A DNA stretch of 64,000 nt from G020354785 sp964461435 (GTDB taxonomy: Bacteria; Bacteroidota; Bacteroidia; Bacteroidales; UBA10428): assembly GCA_964461435.1 (NCBI GenBank), contig CAYWUI010000005.1, positions 1-64,000 of the forward strand. Direction: 5' to 3'. Numbering within the stretch: the stretch's first letter is position 1; each line of letters starts with the position of its first letter. A program made the translations under genes and the position numbers. Below, piece by piece: positions 44,952 to 53,517 of the stretch. The notes beneath the pieces are model-generated. The model saw only the letters and a program-made list of their open reading frames with translations, ran no database searches and was not told where the DNA came from.

Positions 44952-45242
44952 CTATTTAATCACGATTTTTTCAATTATTATTTCCCCTGCATATTTATTT
45001 AAAGCGTCTGCGATCTGCTGTCTCATCATCATAATTTCATTTTTCACCACCGAGGAATTAAAAGATACAAAAAGTGTTTTATTCTTTATATAAATTGAGG
45101 TTGTCCTTTTAGCCACAGCTTTACCCATAAGCTCTTCCCAGTGATTTATAACCCTGGACTTATTTAGTTTATGTTTTAGTCCGGAATTTTGCAGAAATTC
45201 ATCTATTATTTCACTTATTTTCCTGGTGTTGCTTTTTCTCAT
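44952..45242 (-). CDS. DUF721/DciA-like protein
   Basis: A 96-residue protein of the DUF721 family, related to the DnaB helicase loader DciA. It starts MRKSNTRKISEIIDEFL, followed by VINHWEELMGKAVAKRTTSI and LFVSFNSSVVKNEI, which match the family core. I use the ATG at 45240-45242 rather than the one five codons upstream. It overlaps the end of recF by 32 bp, an arrangement common in Bacteroidota. A role in replication restart or helicase loading is inferred from the family. Confidence 0.85.
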   Translation of the reverse strand: MRKSNTRKISEIIDEFLQNSGLKHKLNKSRVINHWEELMGKAVAKRTTSIYIKNKTLFVSFNSSVVKNEIMMMRQQIADALNKYAGEIIIEKIVIK

Positions 45243-46350
45243 TGTTAACAATTTCATTGATTATACCGTCATCAATAAGGAATAACTTATAACCTTCAGG
45301 GATATCTTTTAAGACTGACTTCATTCTTTCTTCACTTGTATGTGAAATAAATATCTGTCCGAAATTTTCATCTGAAACAAGTTTTATTATTTGCTTCACT
45401 CTTGATTCATCAAATTTATCAAAAACATCATCAAGGAGAAGTATGGGCCTGATATTGTTTATTCCTTTGATAAAATCAAATTTTGCAAGCTTAAGGGCAA
45501 CAAGATAAGTTTTTTGCTGTCCCTGCGAACCGTTCTTTTTAATATTAATTCCCTGCAAATTAAGGATCAGATCGTCTCTATGTACTCCGGTTGTAGTATA
45601 CTGGAGTATTCTATCCTTTTCTTTCGATTTTTTTAGCTGGCTGGCAAAAGCGCCTTCAGCCAATTGTGACCTGTAAATTAGCTCAACTTTTTCCTGTCCC
45701 AGGGAAATGAAATCATAATATTTTTGAAAAATGGGTACCAGCTTTTCGGCGAAGTCCACACGTTTCTTATAAATTCTCTCGGCAACCGGTATCAGCTGTT
45801 CATCATAAATTACAAGTGTGTCTTCATAGGAGTTACAAGATGCTGCAATATCCTTCAGCACTTTGTTTCTCTGAGATATAAGCCTGTTATATTTTATAAG
45901 ATCATTCAGGTAGTTTTTATCATACTGAACAATAACTCCGTTAATGAATCTTCTTCTTTCTTCACTGCCTCCAAGTATAAGGTTTGAATCAGCAGGCGAG
46001 ATCATAACAACTGGCAAGAGGCCTATATGATCTGAATGCCTGGAGTACTCTTTTTTATTTCTTTTAAATACTTTCCTTTTGCTTCTTTGTATGGCGCAAT
46101 AAATTTCCTCCTTTTTGCCGTTCAGTATAAAATCACCCTGAATAACTGATAATTCTTCATTATACCTGATGTTCTGAGTGTCAATAACATTAAAGTAGCT
46201 CTTGCACAGACATAAATAATGAACGGCATCAAATATATTTGTTTTACCTACACCGTTTTTCCCGACAAAGCAATTTAACCTTGAGGAAAGTTCCATATCG
46301 GCCTGGGGATAGTTTTTAAAATTTACCAGAGAAAGCTTTTTAAGAAACAT
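45211..46350 (-). CDS. recF: DNA replication and repair protein RecF
   Basis: A 379-residue SMC-like ATPase loading RecA at gaps. The Walker A GKNGVGKTN is at residues 30-38 after LVNFKNYPQADMEL. The signature-like GSQGQQKTYLVALKLAKFDF and Walker B ILLLDDVFDKFDE are intact, and QIFISHTSEERM follows. Length is normal. The 3' end overlaps the DciA-like gene, and the promoter region is shared with the divergent TPR-ribH unit. Confidence 0.96.
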   Translation of the reverse strand: MFLKKLSLVNFKNYPQADMELSSRLNCFVGKNGVGKTNIFDAVHYLCLCKSYFNVIDTQNIRYNEELSVIQGDFILNGKKEEIYCAIQRSKRKVFKRNKKEYSRHSDHIGLLPVVMISPADSNLILGGSEERRRFINGVIVQYDKNYLNDLIKYNRLISQRNKVLKDIAASCNSYEDTLVIYDEQLIPVAERIYKKRVDFAEKLVPIFQKYYDFISLGQEKVELIYRSQLAEGAFASQLKKSKEKDRILQYTTTGVHRDDLILNLQGINIKKNGSQGQQKTYLVALKLAKFDFIKGINNIRPILLLDDVFDKFDESRVKQIIKLVSDENFGQIFISHTSEERMKSVLKDIPEGYKLFLIDDGIINEIVNNEKKQHQENK

Positions 46351-46439
46351 CAGGAAATAATTGTTGATTATATATTCATTATCAAAAATAGTTTTTAATT
46401 TTTTACAAGCTTTAATTTCATTAAATATTTTAAAAAAAT

Positions 46440-46447
46440 TACATTTG
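46440..46447 (+). promoter_or_regulatory. Candidate -7 box (TACATTTG) for the TPR-ribH unit
   Basis: The octamer fits TAnnTTTG and ends 31 bp upstream of the TPR gene ATG, a normal leader length for this phylum. No clear -33 TTTG was found, so the call is moderate. Confidence 0.5.
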
Positions 46448-46478
46448 CGTTCTGATTTGAATTAAATAACACATAATA

Positions 46479-47168
46479 ATGGCAAAAAAGAAAACTTCTG
46501 CAGATATTAGTTTTGAGAATGTTGAAAATGTCCTTAGCAAAACTGAAAAATATATAGAGGAGAACCAGAAGAGTCTGACAATAATAGTACTTGTCATTGC
46601 ATTGATTACGGGTGCTTATCTGGGTTATAAGAAATTATACCTTGCCCCGACTGAACTGGAGGCACAATCGGAAATGTATGTTGCTGAGAAATACTTTGAA
46701 AAGGACTCCTTCCGGCTAGCTCTGGAAGGTGATGGAAGCTACATGGGATTTATAGATATAATAGATGAATATGGAATAACAAAATGTGCTAATCTGGCAA
46801 ATTATTATGCAGGTATCTGTTATTTTAAATTAGGGGAATACGAAGAAGCCATAGAATGTCTCAAAAAGTTTGAATCCGATGATATAATGGTTGAAACAGT
46901 GGCAATGGGAGCTATTGGGGATTCCTATGTTGAGTTGCGGGAACTTGAAAAGGCTGTTGAATTTTATATGAAGGCTGCTGAACGTAAAAAGAACGATTTT
47001 ACATCTGCATTATTCTTAAAGAAGGCGGGAATAGTTTATGAAGAACTTAACAATTATAAAAAGGCACTGGAAGTTTATGAAAGAATTGAAACCCAGTTTC
47101 CAAAATCAGAAGAAAGCAGGGACATAGAAAAGTATATTACACGCGTGAAGTTGAAGATAAAGACATAA
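46479..47168 (+). CDS. Membrane-anchored TPR protein
   Basis: A 229-residue protein with a cytoplasmic N-terminus, one membrane helix (about 36-53) and periplasmic TPR repeats (about 100-225). The repeats are recognisable from YYAGICYFKLGEYEEAIECL, GDSYVELRELEKAVEFYM and KKAGIVYEELNNYKKALEVY. The layout resembles YfgM-type proteins. It is 15 bp upstream of ribH and likely shares its transcript. A chaperone or envelope-assembly role is inference. Confidence 0.8.
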   Translation: MAKKKTSADISFENVENVLSKTEKYIEENQKSLTIIVLVIALITGAYLGYKKLYLAPTELEAQSEMYVAEKYFEKDSFRLALEGDGSYMGFIDIIDEYGITKCANLANYYAGICYFKLGEYEEAIECLKKFESDDIMVETVAMGAIGDSYVELRELEKAVEFYMKAAERKKNDFTSALFLKKAGIVYEELNNYKKALEVYERIETQFPKSEESRDIEKYITRVKLKIKT

Positions 47169-47183
47169 TTTATTCCGGATCTT

Positions 47184-47687
47184 ATGGCTACAAGTCTGAA
47201 GAATTTACCCGATTTTGACAGCGGCAAAGTGCCCTATGCTGAAAAAATGAAAATAGGCATTGTAGTCTCTGAATGGAACGGTGAGATAACAGAGGCTTTA
47301 TATAATGGAGCATACGGAACTTTAATCAGGTGCGGAGTAAAAGAAGGAAATATTTTTATTAAAACTGTTCCCGGCAGTTTTGAATTGACTTTGGGAGCCC
47401 AGTATTTGGCAGAATACGGAGAATTTGACGCAATAATATGCATAGGATGCGTAATTAAAGGCGAAACTCCCCACTTTGATTATATTTGTCAAAGTGTATC
47501 AACCGGAATCACTAATCTTAATATCAAATACAACATTCCGTTTATATTTTGTGTTCTTACAACCAACAATATGGATCAGGCAAAAGAGAGGGCAGGAGGG
47601 AAATACGGTAATAAAGGGGATGAAGCTGCTGTAGCTGCAATAAAAATGGCTGCCCTTAATAACCAGGTGCGATTGCTGAGAGGGTAA
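47184..47687 (+). CDS. ribH: 6,7-dimethyl-8-ribityllumazine synthase
   Basis: A 167-residue enzyme joining the pyrimidinedione and butanone phosphate in riboflavin synthesis; the family forms icosahedral or pentameric shells. SEWNGEITEALYNGA opens the active site, and TVPGSFELTLGAQYLAE and CIGCVIKGETPHFDYICQSV contain the conserved Glu and His. LTTNNMDQAKERAGG is also typical. No FMN riboswitch precedes it, since it lies within an operon. Confidence 0.97.
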   Translation: MATSLKNLPDFDSGKVPYAEKMKIGIVVSEWNGEITEALYNGAYGTLIRCGVKEGNIFIKTVPGSFELTLGAQYLAEYGEFDAIICIGCVIKGETPHFDYICQSVSTGITNLNIKYNIPFIFCVLTTNNMDQAKERAGGKYGNKGDEAAVAAIKMAALNNQVRLLRG

Positions 47688-47741
47688 CAGGCACTTACAA
47701 CTAAATAATCAATAAAATTTTATATTATTTGAAATTATTAA

Positions 47742-47749
47742 TATATTTG
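47742..47749 (+). promoter_or_regulatory. Candidate -7 box (TATATTTG) of the TetR-exporter operon
   Basis: The octamer fits TAnnTTTG. The expected start, a few bases downstream, falls within the palindrome at 47753-47769. The -33 element is not clear (TTTG at 47728-47731 is too close). Confidence 0.5.
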
Positions 47750-47752
47750 ACT

Positions 47753-47769
47753 ATTTGGTTTAACCAAAT
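47753..47769 (+). promoter_or_regulatory. Palindromic operator upstream of the TetR gene
   Basis: ATTTGGTT-T-AACCAAAT is a perfect 8+8 bp inverted repeat around one base, 34 bp upstream of the TetR start codon. A further GGTTTAA follows at 47770-47776. It overlaps the predicted transcription start, so TetR binding would block the promoter of its own operon. Palindromes of this size are typical TetR-family operators. Confidence 0.7.
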
Positions 47770-47802
47770 GGTTTAAATAATCAGTTAATAAATATAAATG
47801 AG

Positions 47803-48420
47803 ATGAACCGCGAAAAGTACTCTTCAGATACTGAAAATAGGATTATTAAAGCCGCAAGAAAGGTCTTTATTAAAAGCGGCATGTCAGGGGCCCGAATGCA
47901 ACATATTGCAGATGAAGCTAAAATAAATAAAGCTTTGGTACACTATTATTTCAGAAGCAAGGAAAAGTTGTTTGACGCAGTATTTAGATATGCATTTTTC
48001 AGGTTTGTTCCTAAAATTGAAAACGCACTGAACTCAGATAAGCCATTATTTGAAAAAATTGAATTATTGACCGAACAATACATGACCGTATTAATGAAAA
48101 ACCAGTTTATTCCCATGTTTGTTCTTCATGAAATAAACAGTAACCCGAAGAGGCTTTATGAACTCTTAAAACAGGTCGGGATTAATCCTGAGAAGTATGT
48201 TCAGCAAATAAAACAGCAAAAGGATAAAGGAGCTATAACAGATATAGTTCCGGAGCAATTGATTATCAACATACTATCACTTTGTGTTTTTCCGGTTGTG
48301 GCAAGACCGCTTCTTCAGAGAATGTTCTTTCAAAACGACATTAACCAGTATAAACAATTCCTGGAATCAAGAAAAAAGGAAGTACCGAAATTTGTTATCA
48401 ATTCAATTAAAATAAAATAA
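47803..48420 (+). CDS. TetR/AcrR family transcriptional repressor
   Basis: A 205-residue repressor with an N-terminal helix-turn-helix (IIKAARKVFIKSGMSGARMQ, then IADEAKINKALVHYYFRSKE, about residues 14-53) and a helical ligand-binding domain. It leads a six-gene exporter operon, its stop followed one base later by the ATG of the TolC-like gene. It is the likely local repressor of drug or small-molecule export, comparable to CecR upstream of ybhGFSR in enterobacteria. The inducer is unknown. Confidence 0.92.
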   Translation: MNREKYSSDTENRIIKAARKVFIKSGMSGARMQHIADEAKINKALVHYYFRSKEKLFDAVFRYAFFRFVPKIENALNSDKPLFEKIELLTEQYMTVLMKNQFIPMFVLHEINSNPKRLYELLKQVGINPEKYVQQIKQQKDKGAITDIVPEQLIINILSLCVFPVVARPLLQRMFFQNDINQYKQFLESRKKEVPKFVINSIKIK

Positions 48421-48421
48421 A

Positions 48422-49681
48422 ATGAAATTCTTTACCTGTGTTCTATTATTAGCCTTATCAACCCGGTGTTTCAGCCAGCAGCCGGATACCCTGACAATTT
48501 TTGAATGCTATGGGTACGCTGTTAAAAATTATCCTGTTATAAGACAGAAAGAGTATATCGAAGATGCCCATATGAATAAAGTAAGAAACATCAACACCAG
48601 CTGGTATCCTTCCCTTGCATTTGGCGGGCAGACCAGTTACCAGTCAGATGTTACTGAAATATCTGTCCCGGGCATGAACCTTCCATCGCAACCCCATGAT
48701 CAATATAAGGTTTATCTTGAATTAAACCAGTCAATATATGATGGAGGGACAAGCAGGGCAAGCAGGAAACTGGAGAGTAATAGCTGTGAAATCGATCTCC
48801 AGCAAATAGAGGTCGAGCTAAATACCCTGAAACAAAGAATTACCGGCGTTTATTTTTCAGTACTGTTGCTCGATAAACAGCTTGAATTATTGGACCTGGC
48901 GCTTAATGAATTAAATGAAAAGTTAATTGTCATTGAGTCCGGAATAAAGAACGGTATACTGATGCCTTCTGACAGGAGTGTTTTACAGGCAGAGATACTT
49001 AAACTCAGGCAAAGAATTTTCGATGCGCAGCTTAGCAGGGAATCGGAATTAACATCTCTTTGTGAACTAACCGGATTACAATTGGATACAGGTGTTTATC
49101 TTAAACTTCCACTGGCGGGGCCCGTTTATGAAAGTACAGGACTAAGACCTGAGTATGAAATGTTTGAATTGCAGAAAAAGCAAATGGATATTAACAGCAA
49201 GTCACTGGCAACATTTAACAGGCCCAGATTATTTGCCTTTTCTCAGGCAGGATACGGTAAACCCGGACTTAATATGCTGAATGATGAATTTGATACGTAT
49301 TATTTAATCGGACTTGGTTTTTCCTGGAATTTCTTTGACTGGGGAGAGACAAAAAGAAAGGAAAAAATTCTGGGCTCACAAAAGGATATCATCAATACTA
49401 AAATAGAAATATTTGAAAAAAACCTGAATATCCAGCTTGAAAATGAAATGGCCAATATTGAAAAATATGAAAAGTCTGCAGAAATTGACAGGCAGATAGT
49501 GAAATTAAGATCTGAAATTAAGGAGAGTTCATTTTCCCAACTGCAGAACGGTATTATCACATTTACTGATTTCCTTACTGAAATGAATGCTGAAGTCCAG
49601 GCAAAACTTGAGCTGGAAACTCATATAATATTATTACAACAATCTTTATTCAACTATTTAACCTTGAAAGGAGAAATTTAA
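48422..49681 (+). CDS. TolC-family outer-membrane efflux protein
   Basis: A 419-residue protein with a signal peptide (about 1-19) and two related halves of long helices plus short strands, as in TolC. Typical pieces are LNQSIYDGGTSRASRKLE, the stretch ending LLDKQLELLDLALNEL, GLGFSWNFFDWGETKRKE and FSQLQNGIITFTDFLTEMN. It forms the outer-membrane channel for the adaptor and ABC genes that follow. The next gene starts 2 bp after its stop. Confidence 0.9.
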   Translation: MKFFTCVLLLALSTRCFSQQPDTLTIFECYGYAVKNYPVIRQKEYIEDAHMNKVRNINTSWYPSLAFGGQTSYQSDVTEISVPGMNLPSQPHDQYKVYLELNQSIYDGGTSRASRKLESNSCEIDLQQIEVELNTLKQRITGVYFSVLLLDKQLELLDLALNELNEKLIVIESGIKNGILMPSDRSVLQAEILKLRQRIFDAQLSRESELTSLCELTGLQLDTGVYLKLPLAGPVYESTGLRPEYEMFELQKKQMDINSKSLATFNRPRLFAFSQAGYGKPGLNMLNDEFDTYYLIGLGFSWNFFDWGETKRKEKILGSQKDIINTKIEIFEKNLNIQLENEMANIEKYEKSAEIDRQIVKLRSEIKESSFSQLQNGIITFTDFLTEMNAEVQAKLELETHIILLQQSLFNYLTLKGEI

Positions 49682-49683
49682 CA

Positions 49684-50607
49684 ATGACAACAATTACTAA
49701 TATCTGCAAACTTCCGGGATATATTATAGTAATTTCTTTATTTCCCGTAATCATAAATTCAGGTTGCCATGGCAAAAATGATGTTGCTGATGCATACGGA
49801 AATTTTCAGTCCACAGAGGTAACAGTATCATCACAGATCCAGGGCGAATTGGTATTCCTGAATATCAGGGAGGGGCAGCATTATGATAAAGGTGAACTTG
49901 CCGGAATAGTGGATACCATATCCTTCTCATTAAAACGTGAACAGCTCATCGCGCAGGAAAAAGTGATCAGGGCAAAAAGCAATAATATTTTGTCGCAAAT
50001 AAAAATCCAGGAGGAGGAGAAAAAAAATCTTGTCAGGGAGAAAGAAAGGCTGGAAAATCTTGTTAAAGACAATGCTGCCACCCAGAAACAGATTGATGAT
50101 ATCATTGGCAGACTGAATGTTATGGACCTTAATATTGAATCTGTAAATCGCCAGAACACTGTCACACTGGCTGAACTGGAAGTTCTGAAAAGTGAACTCA
50201 AACAGGTTGATAACCAGATTAGCAAGTGCAAAATAATTAATCCGCTTAACGGCACCGTCATTGAAAAATATGTTGAGCAAAATGAAATAGTGGGTCCCGG
50301 ACAGTCAGTATATAAAATATCCAGCCTCAGGGATATGGAATTAAAGGTCTATATTGACGGTTCGCAATTAGCTCACGTTAATATCGGGGATACTGTTACA
50401 GTTGCCATTGATACGGGTAAAAAGACCATGAAAGATTTTAACGGTATAGTAAGCTGGATTTCTTCGGAAGTTGAATTTACTCCCAGGACCATACAAACAA
50501 AGGAAGAGAGGGTTGATATGGTATATGCCGTTAAGATACAGGTGCATAATGATGGCATGATAAAAATAGGCATGCCCGGTGAGGTATATTTTACAGGTAA
50601 CTTTTAA
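49684..50607 (+). CDS. HlyD-family periplasmic adaptor (membrane fusion) lipoprotein
   Basis: A 307-residue adaptor. A hydrophobic N-terminus ends in an INSGC sequence (Cys28) that could be lipidated. The first biotinyl-lipoyl half (VSSQIQGELVFLNIREGQHY) is followed by a long coiled coil (about 85-180). The second half is ISKCKIINPLNGTVIEKYVE, with a beta-barrel (ELKVYIDGSQLAHVNIGDTV) at the end. It bridges the ABC permeases and the TolC-like channel, comparable to YbhG. Confidence 0.9.
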   Translation: MTTITNICKLPGYIIVISLFPVIINSGCHGKNDVADAYGNFQSTEVTVSSQIQGELVFLNIREGQHYDKGELAGIVDTISFSLKREQLIAQEKVIRAKSNNILSQIKIQEEEKKNLVREKERLENLVKDNAATQKQIDDIIGRLNVMDLNIESVNRQNTVTLAELEVLKSELKQVDNQISKCKIINPLNGTVIEKYVEQNEIVGPGQSVYKISSLRDMELKVYIDGSQLAHVNIGDTVTVAIDTGKKTMKDFNGIVSWISSEVEFTPRTIQTKEERVDMVYAVKIQVHNDGMIKIGMPGEVYFTGNF

Positions 50608-50610
50608 AAT

Positions 50611-51540
50611 ATGATTATGCATAATTACATCGAGGTTCTGAATATTTCCAAATCGTTCAAAGATGCCGGGGCTTTATATGATATCAACATTAATATTCCT
50701 GAACAATGCCTCTTCGGATTGATAGGTCCGGATGGAGCCGGCAAAACCACACTTCTGAGAATTATTACAACCTTGCTTCTGCCTGACAGGGGAATGGTAC
50801 GCATAAAAGGAATGGATGTTATAAAGTACTATAGGAAAGTAAGGACCTTCATTGGCTATATGCCCGGCAGATTCTCTCTCTACCAGGATCTGACGGTTGA
50901 AGAAAACCTGAAATTCTATGCCACTATATTCAGCACATCAATAGAAGAAAACTATCACCTTATCAGAAATGTCTATTCTCATATTGAACCTTTCAGGAAA
51001 CGGCTGATCAGGAACCTTTCGGGCGGCATGAAACAAAAACTGGCTCTTTCATGTGCACTGATTCATAATCCTGAGATACTTGTGCTTGATGAACCGACAA
51101 CCGGAGTTGATGCAGTATCCAGGAATGAATTCTGGGATATTCTTAAAGCCCTTAAAAAAGAAGGAAAGACAATTATTGTATCCACTCCCTATATGAATGA
51201 GGCCGGGATGTGCGACTATGTTGCACTTATGCACAATGGCAGGATACTGGAAATCGATATTCCCTGCAAGATCATAGAGCATTTCAGTAAAACATTGCTT
51301 GCAGTAAGAACCGGCAGCATAAATAAGCTGGTAAGTGATTTAAGACTCTATTCTGCCGATGGCAGTGCTTATTTATTCGGCCATTATGTTCATTATTGCG
51401 GTGAAAAGAAATTTAATAAAGGAGAAATTCATAGTTACCTTGTCGAAAGGGGACATCATAACATTGAAATATTGGACATTAATGCCAATATTGAGGATTG
51501 CTTTATAACGGCAATAGAAAATTATGATAAAACAGGATAA
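50611..51540 (+). CDS. ABC exporter ATPase, YbhF N-half type
   Basis: A 309-residue ATPase with Walker A GPDGAGKTT, a canonical NLSGGMKQKLALSCAL signature and Walker B ILVLDEPTTGVD. The H-loop position reads VSTPYMNEA, with Pro instead of His. The C-terminal ~80 residues form the regulatory extension typical of YbhF/DrrA-like proteins. In enterobacteria this half is fused to the next ATPase; here the two are separate genes 22 bp apart. A second ATG is two codons in. Confidence 0.9.
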   Translation: MIMHNYIEVLNISKSFKDAGALYDININIPEQCLFGLIGPDGAGKTTLLRIITTLLLPDRGMVRIKGMDVIKYYRKVRTFIGYMPGRFSLYQDLTVEENLKFYATIFSTSIEENYHLIRNVYSHIEPFRKRLIRNLSGGMKQKLALSCALIHNPEILVLDEPTTGVDAVSRNEFWDILKALKKEGKTIIVSTPYMNEAGMCDYVALMHNGRILEIDIPCKIIEHFSKTLLAVRTGSINKLVSDLRLYSADGSAYLFGHYVHYCGEKKFNKGEIHSYLVERGHHNIEILDINANIEDCFITAIENYDKTG

Positions 51541-51562
51541 ACAAATAAATATTTGAGAAAAT

Positions 51563-52294
51563 ATGACAAATAAGCAGGTAATTATCAGGGTAAACGGACT
51601 TGTAAAGAAGTTTGGCAGTTTTGTGGCAAACGACCACCTGACATTTGAGGTGTACAAAGGAGAAATATTCGGATTCCTGGGTGCAAACGGGGCGGGAAAG
51701 ACAACAGCAATAAGGATACTTTCAGGTTTATCATATCCTACTTCAGGAGAAATAGAAGTTGCCGGATATAATGTTTATACACAGCGCGAAAAAATAAAAA
51801 GCAATATAGGGTATATGAGCCAGAAATTTTCTTTGTATGAAGATCTTTCTGTCAGAGAGAACATAAGGTTCTATGCAGGTATTTACGGATTATCTGATTC
51901 ACAAATAAAGGGGAAGACAGATGTTTTAATTGATAAACTGGATATGCATGAGTCAGCAAATAAGCTTGTAAGAGACATACCCACGGGCTGGAGACAGAAA
52001 CTCGCATTTTCTGTCGCCGTATTTCATGGACCTAAACTGGTCTTTCTTGATGAGCCCACAGGAGGAGTGGACCCCATAACACGGAGAAAATTCTGGGAAC
52101 TTATATACGATACCGCAACCAGCGGCATTACTGTTTTTGTAACAACCCACTATATGGATGAAGCCGAATATTGTGACAGGATTTCCATAATGTCCGAGGG
52201 AAGAATTGAAGCCCTTGACACACCTGAAAACCTTAAAAAAAGATATTCAGCAAAAAATATGGATGAGGTTTTTCTGAAAATTGCACGTAACTAA
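51563..52294 (+). CDS. ABC exporter ATPase, YbhF C-half type
   Basis: A 243-residue ATPase with Walker A GANGAGKTT and Walker B LVFLDEPTGGVD, and an intact H-loop (VTTHYMDEAEYCD). The signature motif is degenerate (DIPTGWRQKLAFSVAV instead of LSGGQ). Together with the upstream ATPase, whose H-loop is altered, this predicts an asymmetric pair with one fully functional composite site. It is followed by a 99-bp gap before the permeases. Confidence 0.9.
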   Translation: MTNKQVIIRVNGLVKKFGSFVANDHLTFEVYKGEIFGFLGANGAGKTTAIRILSGLSYPTSGEIEVAGYNVYTQREKIKSNIGYMSQKFSLYEDLSVRENIRFYAGIYGLSDSQIKGKTDVLIDKLDMHESANKLVRDIPTGWRQKLAFSVAVFHGPKLVFLDEPTGGVDPITRRKFWELIYDTATSGITVFVTTHYMDEAEYCDRISIMSEGRIEALDTPENLKKRYSAKNMDEVFLKIARN

Positions 52295-52393
52295 TTATTA
52301 ATGATTTAAAAATAGCTGACAAATGTATAAAAACTTTTAATGAACTTGATTTGGATGGTCTTTACAGGATTTTGAAAATGTAACACCAGAAAC

Positions 52394-53500
52394 ATGAAAT
52401 ATTTTATCGGATTTGTCAAGAAAGAATTTCTCCATATAATACGCGATTTCCGCACTTTGCTTTTATTATTCGGACTGCCCGTTATAATGATACTTGTTTT
52501 TGGCTATGTGATACGAAATGAAATAGTGGATGTAAAAGTTGCCATTCTTGATAATTCAAAGGATGAGGTGACAATGGAAATAACAAATAAGATATTATCC
52601 TCCTGTTTTTTTATCCTTAAGGAAAATATTAATAAATCCGCTGATATTGAAAAGATATTCAAAACAGGTAAGATAAAAGAGGTTATAATATTTGAACCTG
52701 GCTTTGCCAGAAAACTTGATAAATATGGCAGTGCTGACGTACAGCTTATAGCTGATGCATCTGATCCCAATTCAGCGAGCCTTGTTGTTAATTATACGCA
52801 GGCCATAATTGCAGATTACATTAAGGAAATTAACGGGCAGGTAAAGCAGCCCCTGCAGATAATACCAGAGGTGCGAATGATGTATAATCCCGAATTGAAA
52901 AGTGCATTTATGTTCGTTCCCGGGACAATGGCTATGATCCTCATGCTGGTGTCGGCAATGATGACGTCAATTTCCATTGTCAGGGAAAAGGAGTTTGGAA
53001 CGATGGAGACCCTGCTTGTATCACCCTTAAAGCCACTGCACATTATCCTGGGTAAAGTCACACCCTATGTCCTTTTATCATTCGTCAATGCAGTAACCAT
53101 TATACTTCTGGGGTATTTTGTATTCGGACTCCCGGTGAGGGGCAGCATTTTCCTGCTACTGGCGGAGAGCATCCTGTTTATCACCCTGGCATTGTCACTG
53201 GGCATATTAATATCAACATTCAGCAGGAGCCAGCAGGTTGCTATGTTTATTTCGATATTTACGCTAATGCTGCCGACGATATTGCTATCCGGATTTATTT
53301 TTCCGATAGAGAATATGCCTGTTATATTGCAGTGGATAAGTTACATTGTGCCACCCAGGTACTTTATTATTATTATCAGGAATATCATGCTTAAAGGTAC
53401 TGACTTCATGCATATCTGGGTGGAGACATCTGTAATCCTGGGAATGACATTATTGTTTATTACTTTAAGTGTTGTCAAATTCAAAGCAAGGCTGGAATAA
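52394..53500 (+). CDS. ABC exporter permease (YbhS/YbhR-like, first)
   Basis: A 368-residue permease of the ABC2_membrane_3 type. One N-terminal helix (about 20-40) is followed by a ~140-residue extracytoplasmic domain (containing VAILDNSKDEVTMEI and LIADASDPNSASLVVNYTQA). Five further helices lie between about 175 and 365, with the IVREKEFGTMETLLVSPLKP coupling helix between them. It forms a heterodimer with the next gene. Substrate not predictable. Confidence 0.9.
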   Translation: MKYFIGFVKKEFLHIIRDFRTLLLLFGLPVIMILVFGYVIRNEIVDVKVAILDNSKDEVTMEITNKILSSCFFILKENINKSADIEKIFKTGKIKEVIIFEPGFARKLDKYGSADVQLIADASDPNSASLVVNYTQAIIADYIKEINGQVKQPLQIIPEVRMMYNPELKSAFMFVPGTMAMILMLVSAMMTSISIVREKEFGTMETLLVSPLKPLHIILGKVTPYVLLSFVNAVTIILLGYFVFGLPVRGSIFLLLAESILFITLALSLGILISTFSRSQQVAMFISIFTLMLPTILLSGFIFPIENMPVILQWISYIVPPRYFIIIIRNIMLKGTDFMHIWVETSVILGMTLLFITLSVVKFKARLE

Positions 53501-53517
53501 AATTATAGATATTGATA

